Shown here: piece by piece, positions 1-14,025 of the stretch
Layout of the letters: each line of letters starts with the position of its first letter
How positions within the stretch are numbered: the stretch's first letter is position 1
Assembly: GCA_961205875.1 (NCBI GenBank)
Contig: OY540810.1
Span: 29,388,001 to 29,452,000, forward strand
Reading direction: 5' to 3'
Length of the DNA stretch: 64,000 nucleotides
DNA from: Sialis fuliginosa
Taxonomy: Eukaryota > Arthropoda > Insecta > Megaloptera > Sialidae
Made by a program: the position numbers and the translations under genes
The notes under the pieces: generated by a model
What the model saw: only the letters and a program-made list of their open reading frames with translations
Databases searched by the model: none
What the model was told of the DNA's origin: nothing

Positions 1-1734
1 TAAATTATATATAAACTCCTTTATACTCCATATATACTTAGAAATCTATTAATTAAGTACCATTATCTGAGTTACGTTGTCGAAACTTTGTCTTAAACTT
101 TAAACGCTTTTTCTCGAAACTACTTTTTTCGACCTGGTTGACATGATATCTTGAGTTCTAGTCGAACGATTTACTTGAAATTTGGTGAAAATCTTCTTTA
201 TATATTCCTCTATATCCTGGAGCATGGATTTTGGAATTTTTTTTCCTATATTTAAAAAAACCGGAAAGGTCAAAAATTAATTTTTTTTCAAGGTTCGAGT
301 CATAGCGACGTCTTTACTAATCAAGGATTTTTTTTGTTTTTTTTTTGTTTCAGAACACTACAAGGGTTGGAAACAAGTCAACCAGAATGCACCTTTTTTT
401 TGGCCCCCACTTAGAATTTTTGATTTTTGTGTGTGTTTTTTGTATTCTTGAAACGCCAATAAACATCTTGTAAAAAATGAATAGTAAAAAATTTTCTAAT
501 TTTTTTTATCCTACTTGGAAAAACGCCTAATATTTAGATCAGAATACCCCCTTAAGTTACAGTTAAGTATATAGATTATGATTCAGTAATGGTAAAAATC
601 AAATATCAACAATTATTTCTTATTTAATATATTCAATTTATAAGAGTTGAACACTTGGGTGTGATCCAAGACTGGTGTCAGTACCTTATATTAGGTTATT
701 ATGAATAAACTTGTTAAAAATAAAATATTGTGTGCCTCATACACTTGGGCAACGATCCGCCACTGCTGAAATTAGTGGTTTAAAATGACACGAAACAATA
801 AAACTACAGATTTTCCAAATAGGTCCGTACGAGTGGTTAATATTATGTAAAGAAGTTGAACGCGATCCTTATATGAAGTAGCACAGTGTTGTTGCTGTGT
901 TCGTCATCTGCAAGCACAGGCAACCTGTGTCTATAAATACAGAACTCTTGTACATTATTATGCATGTTATGTAGATATTTATATCCATACTTGACACCTC
1001 CGCAATACGGTGAAGTAAGGCGGCGAAATAGGTATGTTCTTTAAGATATCAAATATGTCAATTGTATGATAAGTAAGATAAATCGTTTTGACTTTAGACT
1101 TAAAAAGTAAAGTTTACAAGTCGAAAATTATTTATTTTATTTCAGATGATTTTATAATTTTGATTGGATGTGATATGTTCGAAAGCCAAAAATAATTATT
1201 TTTTTATTTGTGGATTGTCAAGTTTTAATAAGTCAATATATACAGTAAAACTTCTATACAATGCACTCCGATGTAACAGCCTTTGGATGTATCAGACATT
1301 TTTTCTGATATACATATTTTTCGGAATTTGTTCATTTGGAACGAAAGAAATTTGATTATTGATAATTGAATTTTCCAGGAATTTTGTAAGTCAGTAGAGT
1401 AAACTATCAAATTTGTCTTTTTTTTATTCATATTTTTTTAACATTTTTTTTTATAACGTACTTTCAGCTTTATTGGAAACCTGCCCTTATCAGTTCGTTA
1501 TATTATTATCAAGATTTTACTGTATTTTCATAAAGTACTTCTTCAGAAACTGAATTTTTTTCTGATTTAGATATCTATGGAAATAAATGTTAGTTTTTTC
1601 AAGTAGTCCTAAAGAGAACCACTGCAATGTGATGAAATTTGGCCGAATCTACCTAAAGCAGCAAGCTTTTTACTCAGAAATCAAGAAGTACTCTAAAACC
1701 ACAATTTTAAATCATCAAAAAATTAAGAGACTAA
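1..1734. other. Intergenic, nothing recognised
   Basis: AT-rich with short poly-T runs. The short open frames on both strands near 1164-1431 have no recognisable protein features. A TACAGTAAAACTTCTATACA segment at 1241 resembles a pogo-like end without a partner. Confidence 0.5.
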
Positions 1735-2067
1735 TGCCCGGTATTATAAAGAATTTGTATGAGTGAAAATTAGCTTCCAGCTAACGCTATCTGCTAGGTG
1801 TCAAATTGTTATGAAATTACAAGATATTTTAAAGCAGTGGTAATAAATGTATAATAATGTAAATGCTATGCATTTTATGAGGTACACTTGGCTGCACTTA
1901 TAAGTCGCTGATTGTACTTATCGTGTATGCGTCAAGATTATCATATGTACGATTTCATTCACTTCATCTGTGAGTGTGTTGTCATTTATATTTAATATCT
2001 AGCAGATAGCGTTAGCTGGAAGCTAATTTTCATTTGAACTCTAGCAAATTCATTATAATAACGGGCA
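1735..2067. mobile_element. Harbinger-type MITE, family TGCCCGG, copy 1
   Basis: The terminal inverted repeats begin TGCCCGGTATTATAAAG and continue into an inner inverted segment (TTAGCTTCCAGCTAACGCTA). The left flank is TAA, and the right flank has decayed (TTT). Copies at 42962, 30551 and 62897 share the ends, and two of them share the internal stretch GTGTCAAATTGTTATGAA. It is non-coding. Confidence 0.85.
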
Positions 2068-4679
2068 TTTGTAATGTTTTCTATCGCTAAGAACAGACTT
2101 GCACACATTATACAAAAATCTTATAAATCAACCATAACTGAACCACCACACAACAATTGTTTATGTAAAAGGGCATGCCAATTGTGTTATGTAACTACGA
2201 CTTGTCGCTTGACCTGTTTCCAACGAGAGATCACTTCTAATCTTATTCATTTATTAAAATTTAAAGGAAACAATCGTATATTATTTGCAAAAGGTTTTTT
2301 GAGAAGATAAGTTGTTAAAACGATTAAATGTAAGTTTTGTTGAGTACTTATTAGATTTTGATATTTTACTAGATTACAAATCATACCTACTATTGAAAAA
2401 TGTTTTTCTATTTCCCATTTAACTGTATGTTAATTAGACTTAATCGCCTTGACTTTTGAACTGATTATTTTAGCGCCAGTCTTGGATATGGTCCTAGTAA
2501 TGACTATGTTTTAATTAAATGTACTGAATTAGGAATATTTGTTGATATTTGATTACTATCATTTCCAAATATTAATCTATGTACATTTAGGTGTCAAAAT
2601 GGTGGACATTTCAAATAATTATTAGTATAATTTATTTATTAATTACATATTATATTATCATACCAACTGCTTTACATTGATTCAAATTTGACGATTCTTT
2701 CTTTTATATCTTTTGTGTCGTAGTATTTATCATTTTGTAATCATTATCAAGTGTTCATCACTGCGTGCTCATTACTGATTTTACTTTATCCATTACTGGA
2801 GATAAAACATAAACAAAATAAAAGGCTATAATTTAAAAAACAAACTATATCTGTGTACTTTGGTAATTAAATTGATTAAATAAAGAGTTACTTGTTTTAG
2901 TAGTAATATGAGTTCATGATAATTACAAAAAAGTAGCCCGTCAATCACAAAAACAGTAAACCTTGTTCTTATAGCGGCCATAACTGGTGCCAGTATCTTA
3001 TTTCCAAACAACTAATATGTGTATATTGTATATGTACTACAAATATAAAAATCTATAAATAAAATATTGAATTAAAAATATGTAAAATATATAATGTAGT
3101 GTTGTTGCCATTAATTCAGTATTAATTTATAAACTATACTGACAATGAATAGAATTTCGAGTTGGTCCTGTCAGTCATAAATCAAAATCGAAAATAATTT
3201 AATCACGTTCTGACTATTAAACGTCTAACGTGATAACGTAGCCAAAGATCTGCTATCGACACCGTGTGACTAGAATGTATAATTATTATTTAAAATAAAT
3301 ATGAACACTTGTGTGAGTATGATGTCTGAATTAAAATCATTACAGACAGTAACACTGTAGCTATAACTATAACCAATAGGATATGGAGGAATTTTCGCAG
3401 GGTTGAACAACAATAATACGTTTTAATGCTACTATACTTTCAATTTAAACAAATCAAGTTATTTTAACATATCGTCATACCTGAATATTTGTTTGTTACA
3501 AGTCCACAAAATTACTTTTGTGGTAAACGAACTTTGAAAGTTTGAACAGCAATTATTTATAGATAAACGGACTTAATATAAACAATTATTGGTGATATGA
3601 AACCCAATCGTACTTTTTGTTACCTTCTGAATAGTAAAAATTATCAATTTTTAATAAAAATTAATTTTCTCTGCTTATCTCAACATTTTTCAAAAGTGGA
3701 CTTGTAAGAGACAAATATTCAGGTGACGATATTTGTCTTGTAAAAGCCAAAAAGGTTTAACGTAGACATTTTTTCCTATAATAATATTAAACATATTGAC
3801 TGTTAAGTGACTCAATTACTCAAAACACAATATCTAGAATGCTTCAAATAAGTTGTTAATTTAGAGAATAGTACCTACTATATTAATTTAATAATTTGTG
3901 TGAATGTAACATTGGATTTAATAGATTCTAAAGAATATAATATTCAGAAGAAAACCAGGAAATGTTAGTCGAAAAGTTAAGAATTATTTGTCATTGTAAT
4001 AAATAAATTGAAAATTATATTTGAATAAAACTATTGTTTTATTGAAGGTTTTTATATTAGGATTAAGCTTATAGTTTAATTTATAATTTAAACTGTATTA
4101 TGTAAAAATTTAAGCCTATGCAAGCCTTGAATAGTAATCGGGTCACATACAAACAGAGTTTGCATGAATGAATACCCACGTTTATGAATCAGAAAGTTTT
4201 ATCTATAAAAAGTGGATTTCTTAGTTTTTATAATCTATACTAGATTTGACGTATATTGACACGTTTTTGTTTTCTTAACATAATTGCACGCTTCATATTC
4301 TTCAGTTTTTACTTTAGAAAACATGTGTTTTCTATTATAAAACCGAAACCGAATTAGTAAACTGTTGAGTAATAAGGCTCAAACAAACTACAATGCCAAT
4401 TTTAATTGTCAGAATTGATAATAAATATTTTATGATTGGTATCATAAAGAATTAACTCTCGATCAAAATCGTACCAATTTTTTTTTGCAGGGTAGCGAAT
4501 TGCATCATGCAGTTTATGGATTTGGTCTGTGTAGAAACTAAATTGTGAAATATAAGACATATATCTATCGCATTACAAATTCATCGTAGAATGATTTTAG
4601 TATGATTTTACTTGCAATTCTTAAGAAAATTGAGCGGATGTAAGAATTAACACCATAAAACTCAAAAAAATATATCCGA
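2068..4679. other. Intergenic, AT-rich, no gene seen
   Basis: Nothing codes convincingly. A short repeat (GGCCATAACTGGTGCCAGTA region, about 2955-3005) has relatives near 660 and 40665. A degenerate copy of the GTATTATAAAGA repeat lies near 4437-4560. Confidence 0.45.
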
Positions 4680-5146
4680 TTGATTTTGCGGATGATGTAC
4701 AAGAAGAACGTGTTCTTTTAAAACAATGTCACATGAAAACAAAATGAGTTTAAGGCAACATAACCTATTTATTAAGCAAAATGATTTGAAGGAAGCATTT
4801 CCATATACGGAAATAGCATTACGTATGTTCCTGTGCTTTGCAGTGACAAATTGCAGTGCAGAACGTTCGTTTTCCATACTCAAAAAAATAGAAAATTATC
4901 TACGTTCCCGAATAAACAAAGAACGTTTGAACGGTTAAGCCATCCTTAAAAGCTGACTTAATAAAATCCGTTAATTATTACCGTGTTATTGACGAAGTTA
5001 TAATATTATTAAATATTAAATAAATAGTGTTTATTCTTTTGTGTGGCCTTTTTTCATTATTAAAAGATTTTTGCCTTTTTAAAGGTTAATTTATGCGGCG
5101 GCAAACCTTATAGGCCGAGGGCGCCAAATCTTAAAATACACCACTG
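4680..5146 (+). pseudogene. hAT transposase fragment with right end
   Basis: The open frame at 4726-4938 encodes about 70 residues containing FAVTNCSAERSFSILKKIEN and then YLRSRINKERLNG. This is the classic C-terminal dimerisation motif of hAT transposases (SAERSFS..K). About 200 bp later the sequence ends in GGGCGCCAAATCTTAAAATA then CACCACTG, which reads inward as a hAT end CAGTGG. The N-terminal domains and the left end are missing, so this is a dead 5'-truncated copy. Confidence 0.75.
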
Positions 5147-5380
5147 TTAATAACTACAATACAGTTGACATGTGTTTCGTCTTTATCAGTCTTCATCAAG
5201 AGTCCATCTTAATAAAAATTGTTTTCTTATTTCTCCAATTTCATCCCGTTATAATATCTAGTTAAGTTGAGAGAACCTTTATGATTCAACATAATATGAG
5301 CCAATTGTGTAATAGCACCAAAACAAAGTAAAAAATCTAATTATAGCAATACAGGGAAATACAAGTCGAGCATTGAGACC

Positions 5381-5512
5381 ATAACGGGGCCCCGTCACTG
5401 ACCATCACACGCGGTGAGTCATTAGGCGCGCCGCCCCCGTGTGCCCCCTATCGCCCCACTCTAAGTTTGCGGCCCGCCGCGCGGCCCACGCTGTAGCCTT
5501 GGCTGGTAATAA
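5381..5512. other. Isolated GC-rich, CpG-rich island
   Basis: About 130 bp with many GCGCGCC/CCGCCC motifs stands out from AT-rich flanks. It has no terminal inverted repeats, no open frame with recognised homology and no exon structure that I can join. It could be a transposon remnant, a promoter-like island or the edge of an unseen gene. Confidence 0.45.
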
Positions 5513-7379
5513 CACCGACTATAAGCAATCTAATAATTAACTCTGTTATTTCCAGTGTGTATTACCTTTTACTTTAAATTGGAGCGATAGTAGGTAACGT
5601 ATATTTATTGTAGATGGAAAAAAGTCGTGCAAAATGCGTGATTAATTAACTTATGGATTGGGAATAGAATTACATGATTGGAATGAATTAGTTATAGAAA
5701 AGTCAGTTTTAAACTGATTATTTTTTAAACTGTATGTAGGTATGTCCCTCCTTATTGATAGTATAATAACAAAATCAAAATTTACAATTTTTTGATTACT
5801 TCCACTTGACAAACATCAAGAAAAAAATAGAATTGAGGTGAAACATTTTGTAGCTGCAACTGTAGTCGCGTGCCAATGTAAAATTTTTGATCAAAAACAC
5901 TAAAAATGAGCTTGCTGTTTCAGTGGATGCAGTTTATTCCCGTAAGAATCGAAACAACAATAAACAATGTTTCTTATAAATGTTTCCTGAGTATAACTTT
6001 AATTTGGAAACAAAGATCAACATTTTTCAACAGAATTTTTGTTGAATAAATTCCAAAGGAATTGAACTTTTGTAAACACTTTTATTTAATCTCTATATAA
6101 GTTTACAATCGCTCTGTTGTACGTATAATTTTTTACAGCCCATGAAAGGTGCTAAAAATTAATTTTAAGTAAATATCTCCATTTCTATGACTAACATAGC
6201 TAGTGTCCAACATACTCGTACCTAAATACTTCAAACAAAAATCTTATACCTTTTTTCATACAAGTAATCGTTTTCACGTATTAAGGCTTACTTGGTTCAA
6301 ACCTTTACCTACAGGATGATTCAGGAATAGTGGATTGAAGAAGTTATTTTAACCAAAAAAGTTTATAAGTATACAAGTGTTAGGAAAATCTTCATGAGGG
6401 AGCTACATCCTCAAAACTATTATTAGTTTTTTTTTTAATATCTTGATTTTTAAAATAATTTGATAATTGGGTTAGTATTAATGAATGTTATCGACTTTCG
6501 ATGTTCAGTATAGATCAATAATTATTTAGACAATGAGTGCATGGGGCAAGTGGACCTATTGATTGAAAATGTGATAATGGATATTTTAATATGATGATAA
6601 TTTTTTTTCACATAATAATTTATGCAACTATTTTTAATATGTGAAAACTTTTCTCATATTAAGCAAAATACAAGTATGTATATATATTTGCCTAACTGCC
6701 AGCTTTCTGAATAACTGTACATACATCTATAATACAATCATTTAGCATTCACAACAGCAGCATCTTTAATTATATTTCTTTTCATTGACGTAACTTTTTT
6801 TTTGTTATCTTCATTCAATCATTGTATATAATATTTACAATGAGTAATACTTTTTATAGGTATATCCATGATTAAATTGCATTAACCTTCAAAATATCAA
6901 CAAAAACACATTCTTTAAATTATTTTAGTTTGTTTACTACCCTCTGACATCATAGACGCATATATCAATATTTGCCATCGCGTTGACATTGCTTTTGTTA
7001 AATCAACCTTCAATTTAGTAACAAACATGGTTTAAAAATAAGTTGTATAGCGAAAATTATTGACTTCACAAAATAAAAATTAGGAAAATAAATATTTGCA
7101 CACATATATTATTCTGGAATTATACATATAAATAGTTCAGGCAGTCTCAGCTAAAAATTATCTAAAATAGGAATTTTTAGGTGGTTTTGCTATTTACAAG
7201 ATTTGTTACAAATGTGGTTTAGAATAATACCGAAGTTTGCTCTGATTTTGGTTGTCCGCGTCGTGGGTAAAGCATGGTTCAGTTGCAAAATTCTTCAGAT
7301 TTTTGCTAAATAGCGGTCTAAATAAGTATTATACAAAAAAAAGTTTCAAATAAATGTTATTCGTAATAAAATTCCCTAA

Positions 7380-7760
7380 AAAAATATTTTTTATTTTTTC
7401 AAAATAGAGGTAACGGTTAGAGATATCAAGTTGAAATTAATATCAAATAATAAATTTCAAGATTCTAGGTCAACGGGAAGTAACCCTACAGGTTTTGATG
7501 ATCAGTGAGTCAGTCAATCTGTCAGTATCAAAATATGCTTTGAAAGGCAATATCTTTTTATTGTATTGAGTTAAAAACTTGACTTTTTACAGCATTATGA
7601 GGCTGTAGACCTTAGTATTTGATATTAATTTCAACTTGGTACCTCTAGCCGTTCCTGAGAAAAAGGATCTTGACGAACAGTCAGACAGACTGACGAACAA
7701 CAAAGTGATCCTATAAGGGTTACGTTTTTTCATTTTGAGGTACGAAACCCTCAAAACGAT
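7380..7760. repeat. Repeat with CAGACAGACTGACG and CCTATAAGGGTTACG
   Basis: It contains two related blocks (ATATCAAGTTGAAATTAATA and its inverted relative AATTTCAACTTGG) and ends near AGTGATCCTATAAGGGTTAC. The phrase is typical of insect interspersed repeats. Similar segments lie at 9170-9265 and 14860-14935. Confidence 0.5.
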
Positions 7761-7933
7761 CTCTACGAACGCACTGATAATAAAGTTTTGATACACAGAA
7801 AAATATACCTGCTTCCAAACTTTTGGACGGTAGTGTATGTATAAAAATGTTATACTTGTCAACATTAGTTCTTTCAGTTTAGAAATAAAGAAGAACATTC
7901 GTCAACAGAAAGTGTCTCACTGTTCCTGCATTA

Positions 7934-8196
7934 TGCCTCGGACACACATCGCGATGGCATTCACTAATTTTATTCGTTCGAATGTTGTGTGACCCAAATG
8001 TAGCGTTGGCACATCATAAACATATCAGTAATTTTTTTTGTCTTAGTATTCGGATCCTTTGATTTGGACCAAAGACTAATAACGGCCCGAATGATCCGAA
8101 AGTATACCTAATGAAGACAAACTAATACAAAGATACCGTCTACACATCGGCATTCCGATATATTTAACGAATATTCGGCTATGTGTGTCCGAGGCA
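7934..8196. mobile_element. Harbinger-type MITE, family TGCCTCGGACACACA
   Basis: The ends are TGCCTCGGACACACAT and ATGTGTGTCCGAGGCA, with TTA duplications at 7931-7933 and 8197-8199. It is 263 bp and non-coding. The start of the open frame at 8181 lies in its right arm. Confidence 0.85.
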
Positions 8197-9119
8197 TTAG
8201 ATCTGCACATTATATGTTTCGAATCACAATGAGGACATCAACCCGGAAACCAAGACAACAATTAATTCTACTTTTAACGAGGTTGAAATTTAAAAACCTG
8301 GACAGTGAAGTACTTTTCAGAAGCAAGAATATCATTTTTGGCGAAAATAATAATAAATTGAATTATGTGTCTAAAATGTGAAAGACATGATTGTCCGGGT
8401 ACTGTGTACAGTTTTTTAACTACTGCCATCATAACATATACAAACGTTGGTGCGTATGTATGTATATACCTACTTTCAAACTTTTGGACGGTACCTAGTA
8501 TATTAAAGAACTATTTATGATGAACATTTTAGTTTTGTTAATGGCTGTCTCGGTTTCGCATTGTTTCTATTTTTTTTTTTTTTGATGTTGATCTCTCCAA
8601 ATGGAAACAAGTAGCAAAATGCAACAAATACTAAACAAACAAATACACATTAACGTTAAAAGGCTGTCTAAAAGATCCTAGCGACTCGGTGGACAAAACA
8701 CACTAAAATAATTCGGGCAAGACATACACGAGTGTATGCTATAAGGGTTTCGAAGTACGTACTACGTAGAATGTTTGGAACCACTTACAGGTGCATTTTT
8801 AAGTTAGAAAAAAATATAAAAAAGTGCCAAGTTCTACTAACTGAGATCTATATTTTAACACCCCACTTACCTAGATATCAAAATAAAAATTTCTATGACG
8901 CCCCTCCCTATAATTCCAAAATTTAAAATTATATTGTTGACTTTAGTATTTGTCGTTGGTAGTCCCACCAAAACCTCGTTACCAAATTTTTTTCAGGCAC
9001 CATTTTTGATTTGGTTATACATTTTAACGTGCCACATGCCTTGGTATAAAAAAAAATTGTTTGACCTAGTTTTAGCTCCTTATTTCCCCCCTGAAAAATT
9101 ACTTATTCAATAAATTTGT

Positions 9120-9270
9120 ACATATTTTACTAGAGGGTGTCATTTTACATGTTCAGTAAAAATTTCAAGTTTCTAGCTTATATAGTTTACGAGCTATTTA
9201 GCTTTGAGTGAAATGGACGGACGGACAGACGGACGACAAAGTGAGATTAATAGGGTTTCTTCGGAACTTT
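9120..9270 (+). repeat. Repeat end with GGACGGACGGACAGACGGAC
   Basis: The ATGGACGGACGGACAGACGG stretch, then CAAAGTGAGATTAATAGGGT, matches the class of repeat also seen at 7640-7740 and 14860-14935. The class is not determined. Confidence 0.5.
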
Positions 9271-9693
9271 AAAAAACTAAACTATTCCTGGATAATTTTT
9301 AGTGGATCTTCACTCACAGATATGAGAGTAAACGACAACGTGGAGATCAGTCCGGAAATCAATTCAACATAGATAAAAGAAACTTAAGGCTGCAGAAGTT
9401 GAATTAATTTTCTTACGTAAATAAATACATTTTACTTTAAATGGTACTCTGAAATAGGTCAAAGATATTAACGAAGGATCAGTACCCATACACATATATA
9501 CATTATTCAACGACCTTTTCAAAAAGTATATACACCTTATGATTAACCAAATCCAGCCTTGATTTCTTATAATACAGTCATACATTATTATACACGTTGT
9601 TAATACAATAACAATCCTACCTTTACGTTGATTTCCAACAGGTCTATATAAGGAAATGCGAGGTGGACCACTTGTTTATCAAGTGTTAAGATA

Positions 9694-10035
9694 TCTAATA
9701 CCATTCGTACTTACTTTAACATCATATTTATCTTATAGTTTCATCTTTTTTTTCATTGTATTTTGGAGATGTTGTTAATACTTATCAAAACACACATTTT
9801 TGAGTATTTTTATTAATTCAAATCATTCGTACCTACTCTTTCTACATAGTAATTATATATGATTATCTTTTATTGATATATTTTAAGATGTTGTGAATAC
9901 TAATTCTTAAGTATTTTATATCGTCTGTACTTACTCTAGTTCATTTATTATCGTATATATTTATCTTTTATCTTCGGATTTTAAAGATGTTGATAATATT
10001 TGTTGAAATATACATTTTCGAGTATTCCTATATGG
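9694..10035. repeat. Degenerate three-copy tandem repeat, unit about 110-125 bp
   Basis: Each unit has TCGTACTTACT or TCGTACCTACT, then TTATCTTTTAT-like sequence, then AGATGTTG(T/A)(T/G)AATA and GAGTATT. Divergence is high. Confidence 0.65.
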
Positions 10036-10549
10036 GTTGTCGCAGTTTTTAATCCTCCTGAATTTAAAGTGTAACATATAATTCATTGAAAGACATTGGA
10101 TCAATGATTTATTATTTTTTTGTTTATTATACAAAGAGATTAAGTCTTCAAGGTAATTTCTGGATGAGTTTTGGCTTCAGGAAGTACATTACATCTTCTT
10201 ACACATGTTAGGTATTTAAAAAAATACCTATTGAAATTAACTGAAATTGATATGGCACTATATATTTTATGCAGTGATGAAATGTTAAAAAATTACGAAT
10301 TTAATTTTTTAAATATTCGACGGTTATTATTATGTCACAGTTAACACCCTAAAGTTGTATTTTCAATGTTACCAAATATGACCTATATCTATTGTCATTT
10401 AAAAAAAAGTTTCATGACATCATAACTATGTTTAGTCATATATGAAAAAGAAAAAATAAATGGCTGCCTAAAAATACGTTGGAATTACCTATTAAATTTT
10501 CACATAAAATATGTCATTTTTTTTGATATAAATGGTTATTATGCAAATA

Positions 10550-10965
10550 AGCCTTCCGATTCTTTTTTTCCACTTATCCCATTGAGTGGGGTATCTTTAG
10601 TCTCCCAAAATGCAACAAAAAATGTCAAATGACCTTTTGATTTTAATCCTTCAGTCAAGGTATATTTGCTTTTCAATGTCGTTATCAGAGCGTCCCCCTG
10701 TAATTTCTAAACTATTGATTCAAAAAATCTGAAAAAATTCCAAAATGTAGCTTTTAATTAGTACTTCCACTGAAAACTATAACGAACACTGTCAAATATA
10801 TTTTGAACCCTTCCCATAGACTGACATTTTTTTCACTTACCCCATTGAATGGGTTGTCTTTAGATAGGTCTCCTAAAATGCAACAAAAAATGTCAAATGA
10901 CCTTTTGATTTTAACCCTACAGTCACTACATATATTTGCTTTCAATGTGGTTATCAGAAAAAAAT
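10550..10965. repeat. Direct duplication of about 140 bp
   Basis: Segments 10550-10690 and about 10815-10965 share AAAATGCAACAAAAAATGTC, AAATGACCTTTTGATTTTAA and GGTTATCAG blocks in the same order, about 265 bp apart. Short frames on both strands across the second copy are not genes. Confidence 0.7.
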
Positions 10966-13092
10966 TGAGAAAATTTCAGAATGTTGTTTTAAAAATTAAT
11001 AACAGACATTAAGTATAGCAAAAATAGTTTATAAAACATTTTGGAATAACCCTTTTTTATAAATCGTAGTGAGAATGACTACGGAACCCTATCATGTACG
11101 TGTTCAACACGCACTTGCCCGTTTTATTTATAAATCACGCTCCTAAAAGATAAAAAAAATCTAACAAAATATTGAAGTTTAAAAATTGTTTAGTATAACT
11201 TCCAGGTTCGAGTTTTATAAGCCCGGCTGTATATTTACATATTTGTTCTCGATCATTCTTTGATGCAGTAGGCTGTGCGTATTGCGCATGCGTACGACTC
11301 AGCCCGCCAACGTATGAACTTAATATAGTAGTTGCATTGAACAGTCCGGCATTCTGTGGAAATATTCGCAAACGATTAGTTGTAACTCCGGTCGTACTCC
11401 GGGACTCGAACTGTTCAGTGATTGTGACGGTGTAGGATTTCTATTATTTTATTTATTTATATAATATGTAAGTATCAGTGCATATATTTATTTATTAATT
11501 AAATATTTAATTTGTATTATTATATTATTTTGAAATATTAATTATTATTAAAGGGTAGGACAATTTTGTTTAAAGTTATCGTCAGTAAGATTCGGTAACT
11601 TTTTAAAAGTTAGTAGGTGTCACTTTAAAGTTTTAAAGATGCTGGAATGCAAAACAACTACTTTGGTATTTAAATAATTTAAATTGTTTTGCCTTTTCAG
11701 CACTTAAATGTTTTTTTCTTCTTTAATCAGAGATGTCAATCAATTTTAGTTATTTGGTTTGTAGTAAAGTTTATTTCTACATATATAAATTGATTTAATT
11801 TATACCCTTTATAATAAATAAAATAACAAAGATAATATAATTTAATATTTAACTTATAGAAAGAAATTATTTCAGAAGGAATTATATCTTTTATAACTTA
11901 TATATTTAGTATGTTTGATATAGGTTGTATGATCATAAATAACTTGTTATTTAAGACATTTACAAATATTTATCTCCAAAAATACATTTTATCTTGTAAA
12001 TGTAAAGTTTAATCTAAATTTTTAAATTTTGCCCTCCGGCTAGGCCATAAACACCAACCAAAGATTTTGGAAATAATTAACAAATTGTAGAAAATTGTTT
12101 TACAATTATTAATTTCACTCACAATGTAAGGTCAGTTATTATCTGTAAATTATGTAAATACTTTTTCGGTGTTTACGCCTAAACTAAAAATTACAAAAAA
12201 TGTAGCTATGAGTTTTCCATCATATAAACAAGAGGGAGAATATTTGTATGTATCTGAATTGATATTGATTTGCTTATGTTCTATATTCTGAATTTTTATT
12301 TGTTTGTCGGTATAAAATATATAAAATATACTAATGAATTTCCCGCTGTTCATTAACCAAAAAGATTTTTCAAAAACTTTTACGTATTTTAAGATAGATA
12401 ATATCTTTTTACAAAAAGCAGATAAACAAAATTAAAAAAGTAACCCCCAATACCTACTTAAAAACGACAACCTGTGTATGAATATATCATATTTACATAC
12501 ATATCAATTATAATTAATGCATCGATAATTAAATAAGTCACCAAGTTTCCATCTATAGACAACTCTCATTTATTCTACTTTATGATCACTTCAAAAATAT
12601 TATACAAACATGTCTATTATAATTATTATTAAAATCACTCGCTATTATAATCTATTTATTTACGCCTACCTATTTAGCGACCTAAAAATAATATTATTTT
12701 AAAGTTTTTTGTTGTCTCGGAAATTGATACCTGCAGGTAAAATTAATTTGGATCTGGCCGTTTAAGGCAAGTGTGGCTACAAACACGGTTATATCAAGGT
12801 AATAATATCATTGAATGATAATTTACGAAATTGTCATACAGTTTAAATGTTTGGTGGTTATAATTATTATATTATACAGTGAAACATCGTTAAAACGAAC
12901 TAATTGGATTCAAGACTTGTTTGGAGAATTGAGTATTTGAATTAAATATATTTTTTTAGATAAGGGATACACCTGTCTAATATATGTATGATAATTGATA
13001 AAGTATCTTAATGTGAACTTTTCATTTTTTTTAACTCAATTATAGTAAGAATTTTATAATTGAGTAAAAAAAATCGAAAATCAATGATTCCT
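10966..13092. other. Intergenic, nothing recognised
   Basis: AT-rich sequence with a modestly GC-richer patch at 11200-11430 whose 78-codon - strand frame shows no homology that I recognise. Confidence 0.45.
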
Positions 13093-13260
13093 AAACTTAC
13101 ACCTGGTATTATAAAGAGAGAGTCTAGACTAAAACCAAACTAAAAACTTTCTACAGGGTATTGAATGTGTTGTATTGTCCATGGAGTTGGTCTATGTAGA
13201 AACTTAATAACAGAACTGCCAGTCGCACTAAAAATACTCCGTTGAAAGATTTTGATCGAG
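13093..13260 (+). repeat. Dispersed repeat GTATTATAAAGAG, second copy
   Basis: It shares GTATTATAAAGA, GGTCTATGTAGAAACTTAAT and the central TTGTATTGTC(C)ATGGAG segment with the copy at 33336-33515. Confidence 0.5.
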
Positions 13261-13864
13261 AACAAAATAAATACTTTTATAATTAGTGAAAAAATTGATT
13301 TTACAAAAATTTAAAAACCAATTGTAGTTCTTTTTGACACATCCACGACACTCTATTTCAGAATCACTGTCTTAGATAAAACAGTTTCTTCCTTTCAATT
13401 GTATCTACTTAAGTAGTTAGTAATGTTTTGCTGTATTTCATTAATTTTTTATGTGGTTTAAATTGTTTTTGCATGTATTTAGTAAATGTTTCGATGTACA
13501 ATACAAACGTCACCATAGATATAGAGACATGGACTGCGCATTCTGCATTAATATAATGTATAAAATTAGGTTCACAAAAGTGAAGACAGAGATATAACCC
13601 AATCAACACAACATCTTTGTTCACTTGTTTTTAAATAAAGACAAGTATAGACCCAATATAAACTCTATTTTTTATGAAGACTCGATTTTTGAATTAGATG
13701 CACAGTCCATGCTTCTACGTCTATGCTCAGTTCTATATTTTAAACGATATCCATTGAAATCTTCAGCGAGATATTAATGAAAAATACAATCAAGAATTCG
13801 TTTTGTACTGCAATGACAGCGAAAGCCTGAATTTACAAACAAAACACATATATGTTATAATATA

Positions 13865-14025
13865 CAGTGGAACCTCGTTAGTATATTTTGCTTTAGTACA
13901 TTTTTTTAGGTCTCAGCATTCTTCCATAAGACCCAATGTTAAAATAATTCGTTAGTATGTTTTTCTCGTTAGTACTAGTCCCCCCCTCCTAGTTTCTTCA
14001 AAAACGTACTAAAAAGGTTCTACTG
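13865..14025. mobile_element. pogo/Tigger-like MITE
   Basis: It runs from CAGTGGAACCTCGTTAGTA to TACTAAAAAGGTTCTACTG, with TA on both sides. This is the CAGT(A/G)GAACCTC end typical of pogo-like elements. It is 161 bp and non-coding. Confidence 0.8.
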
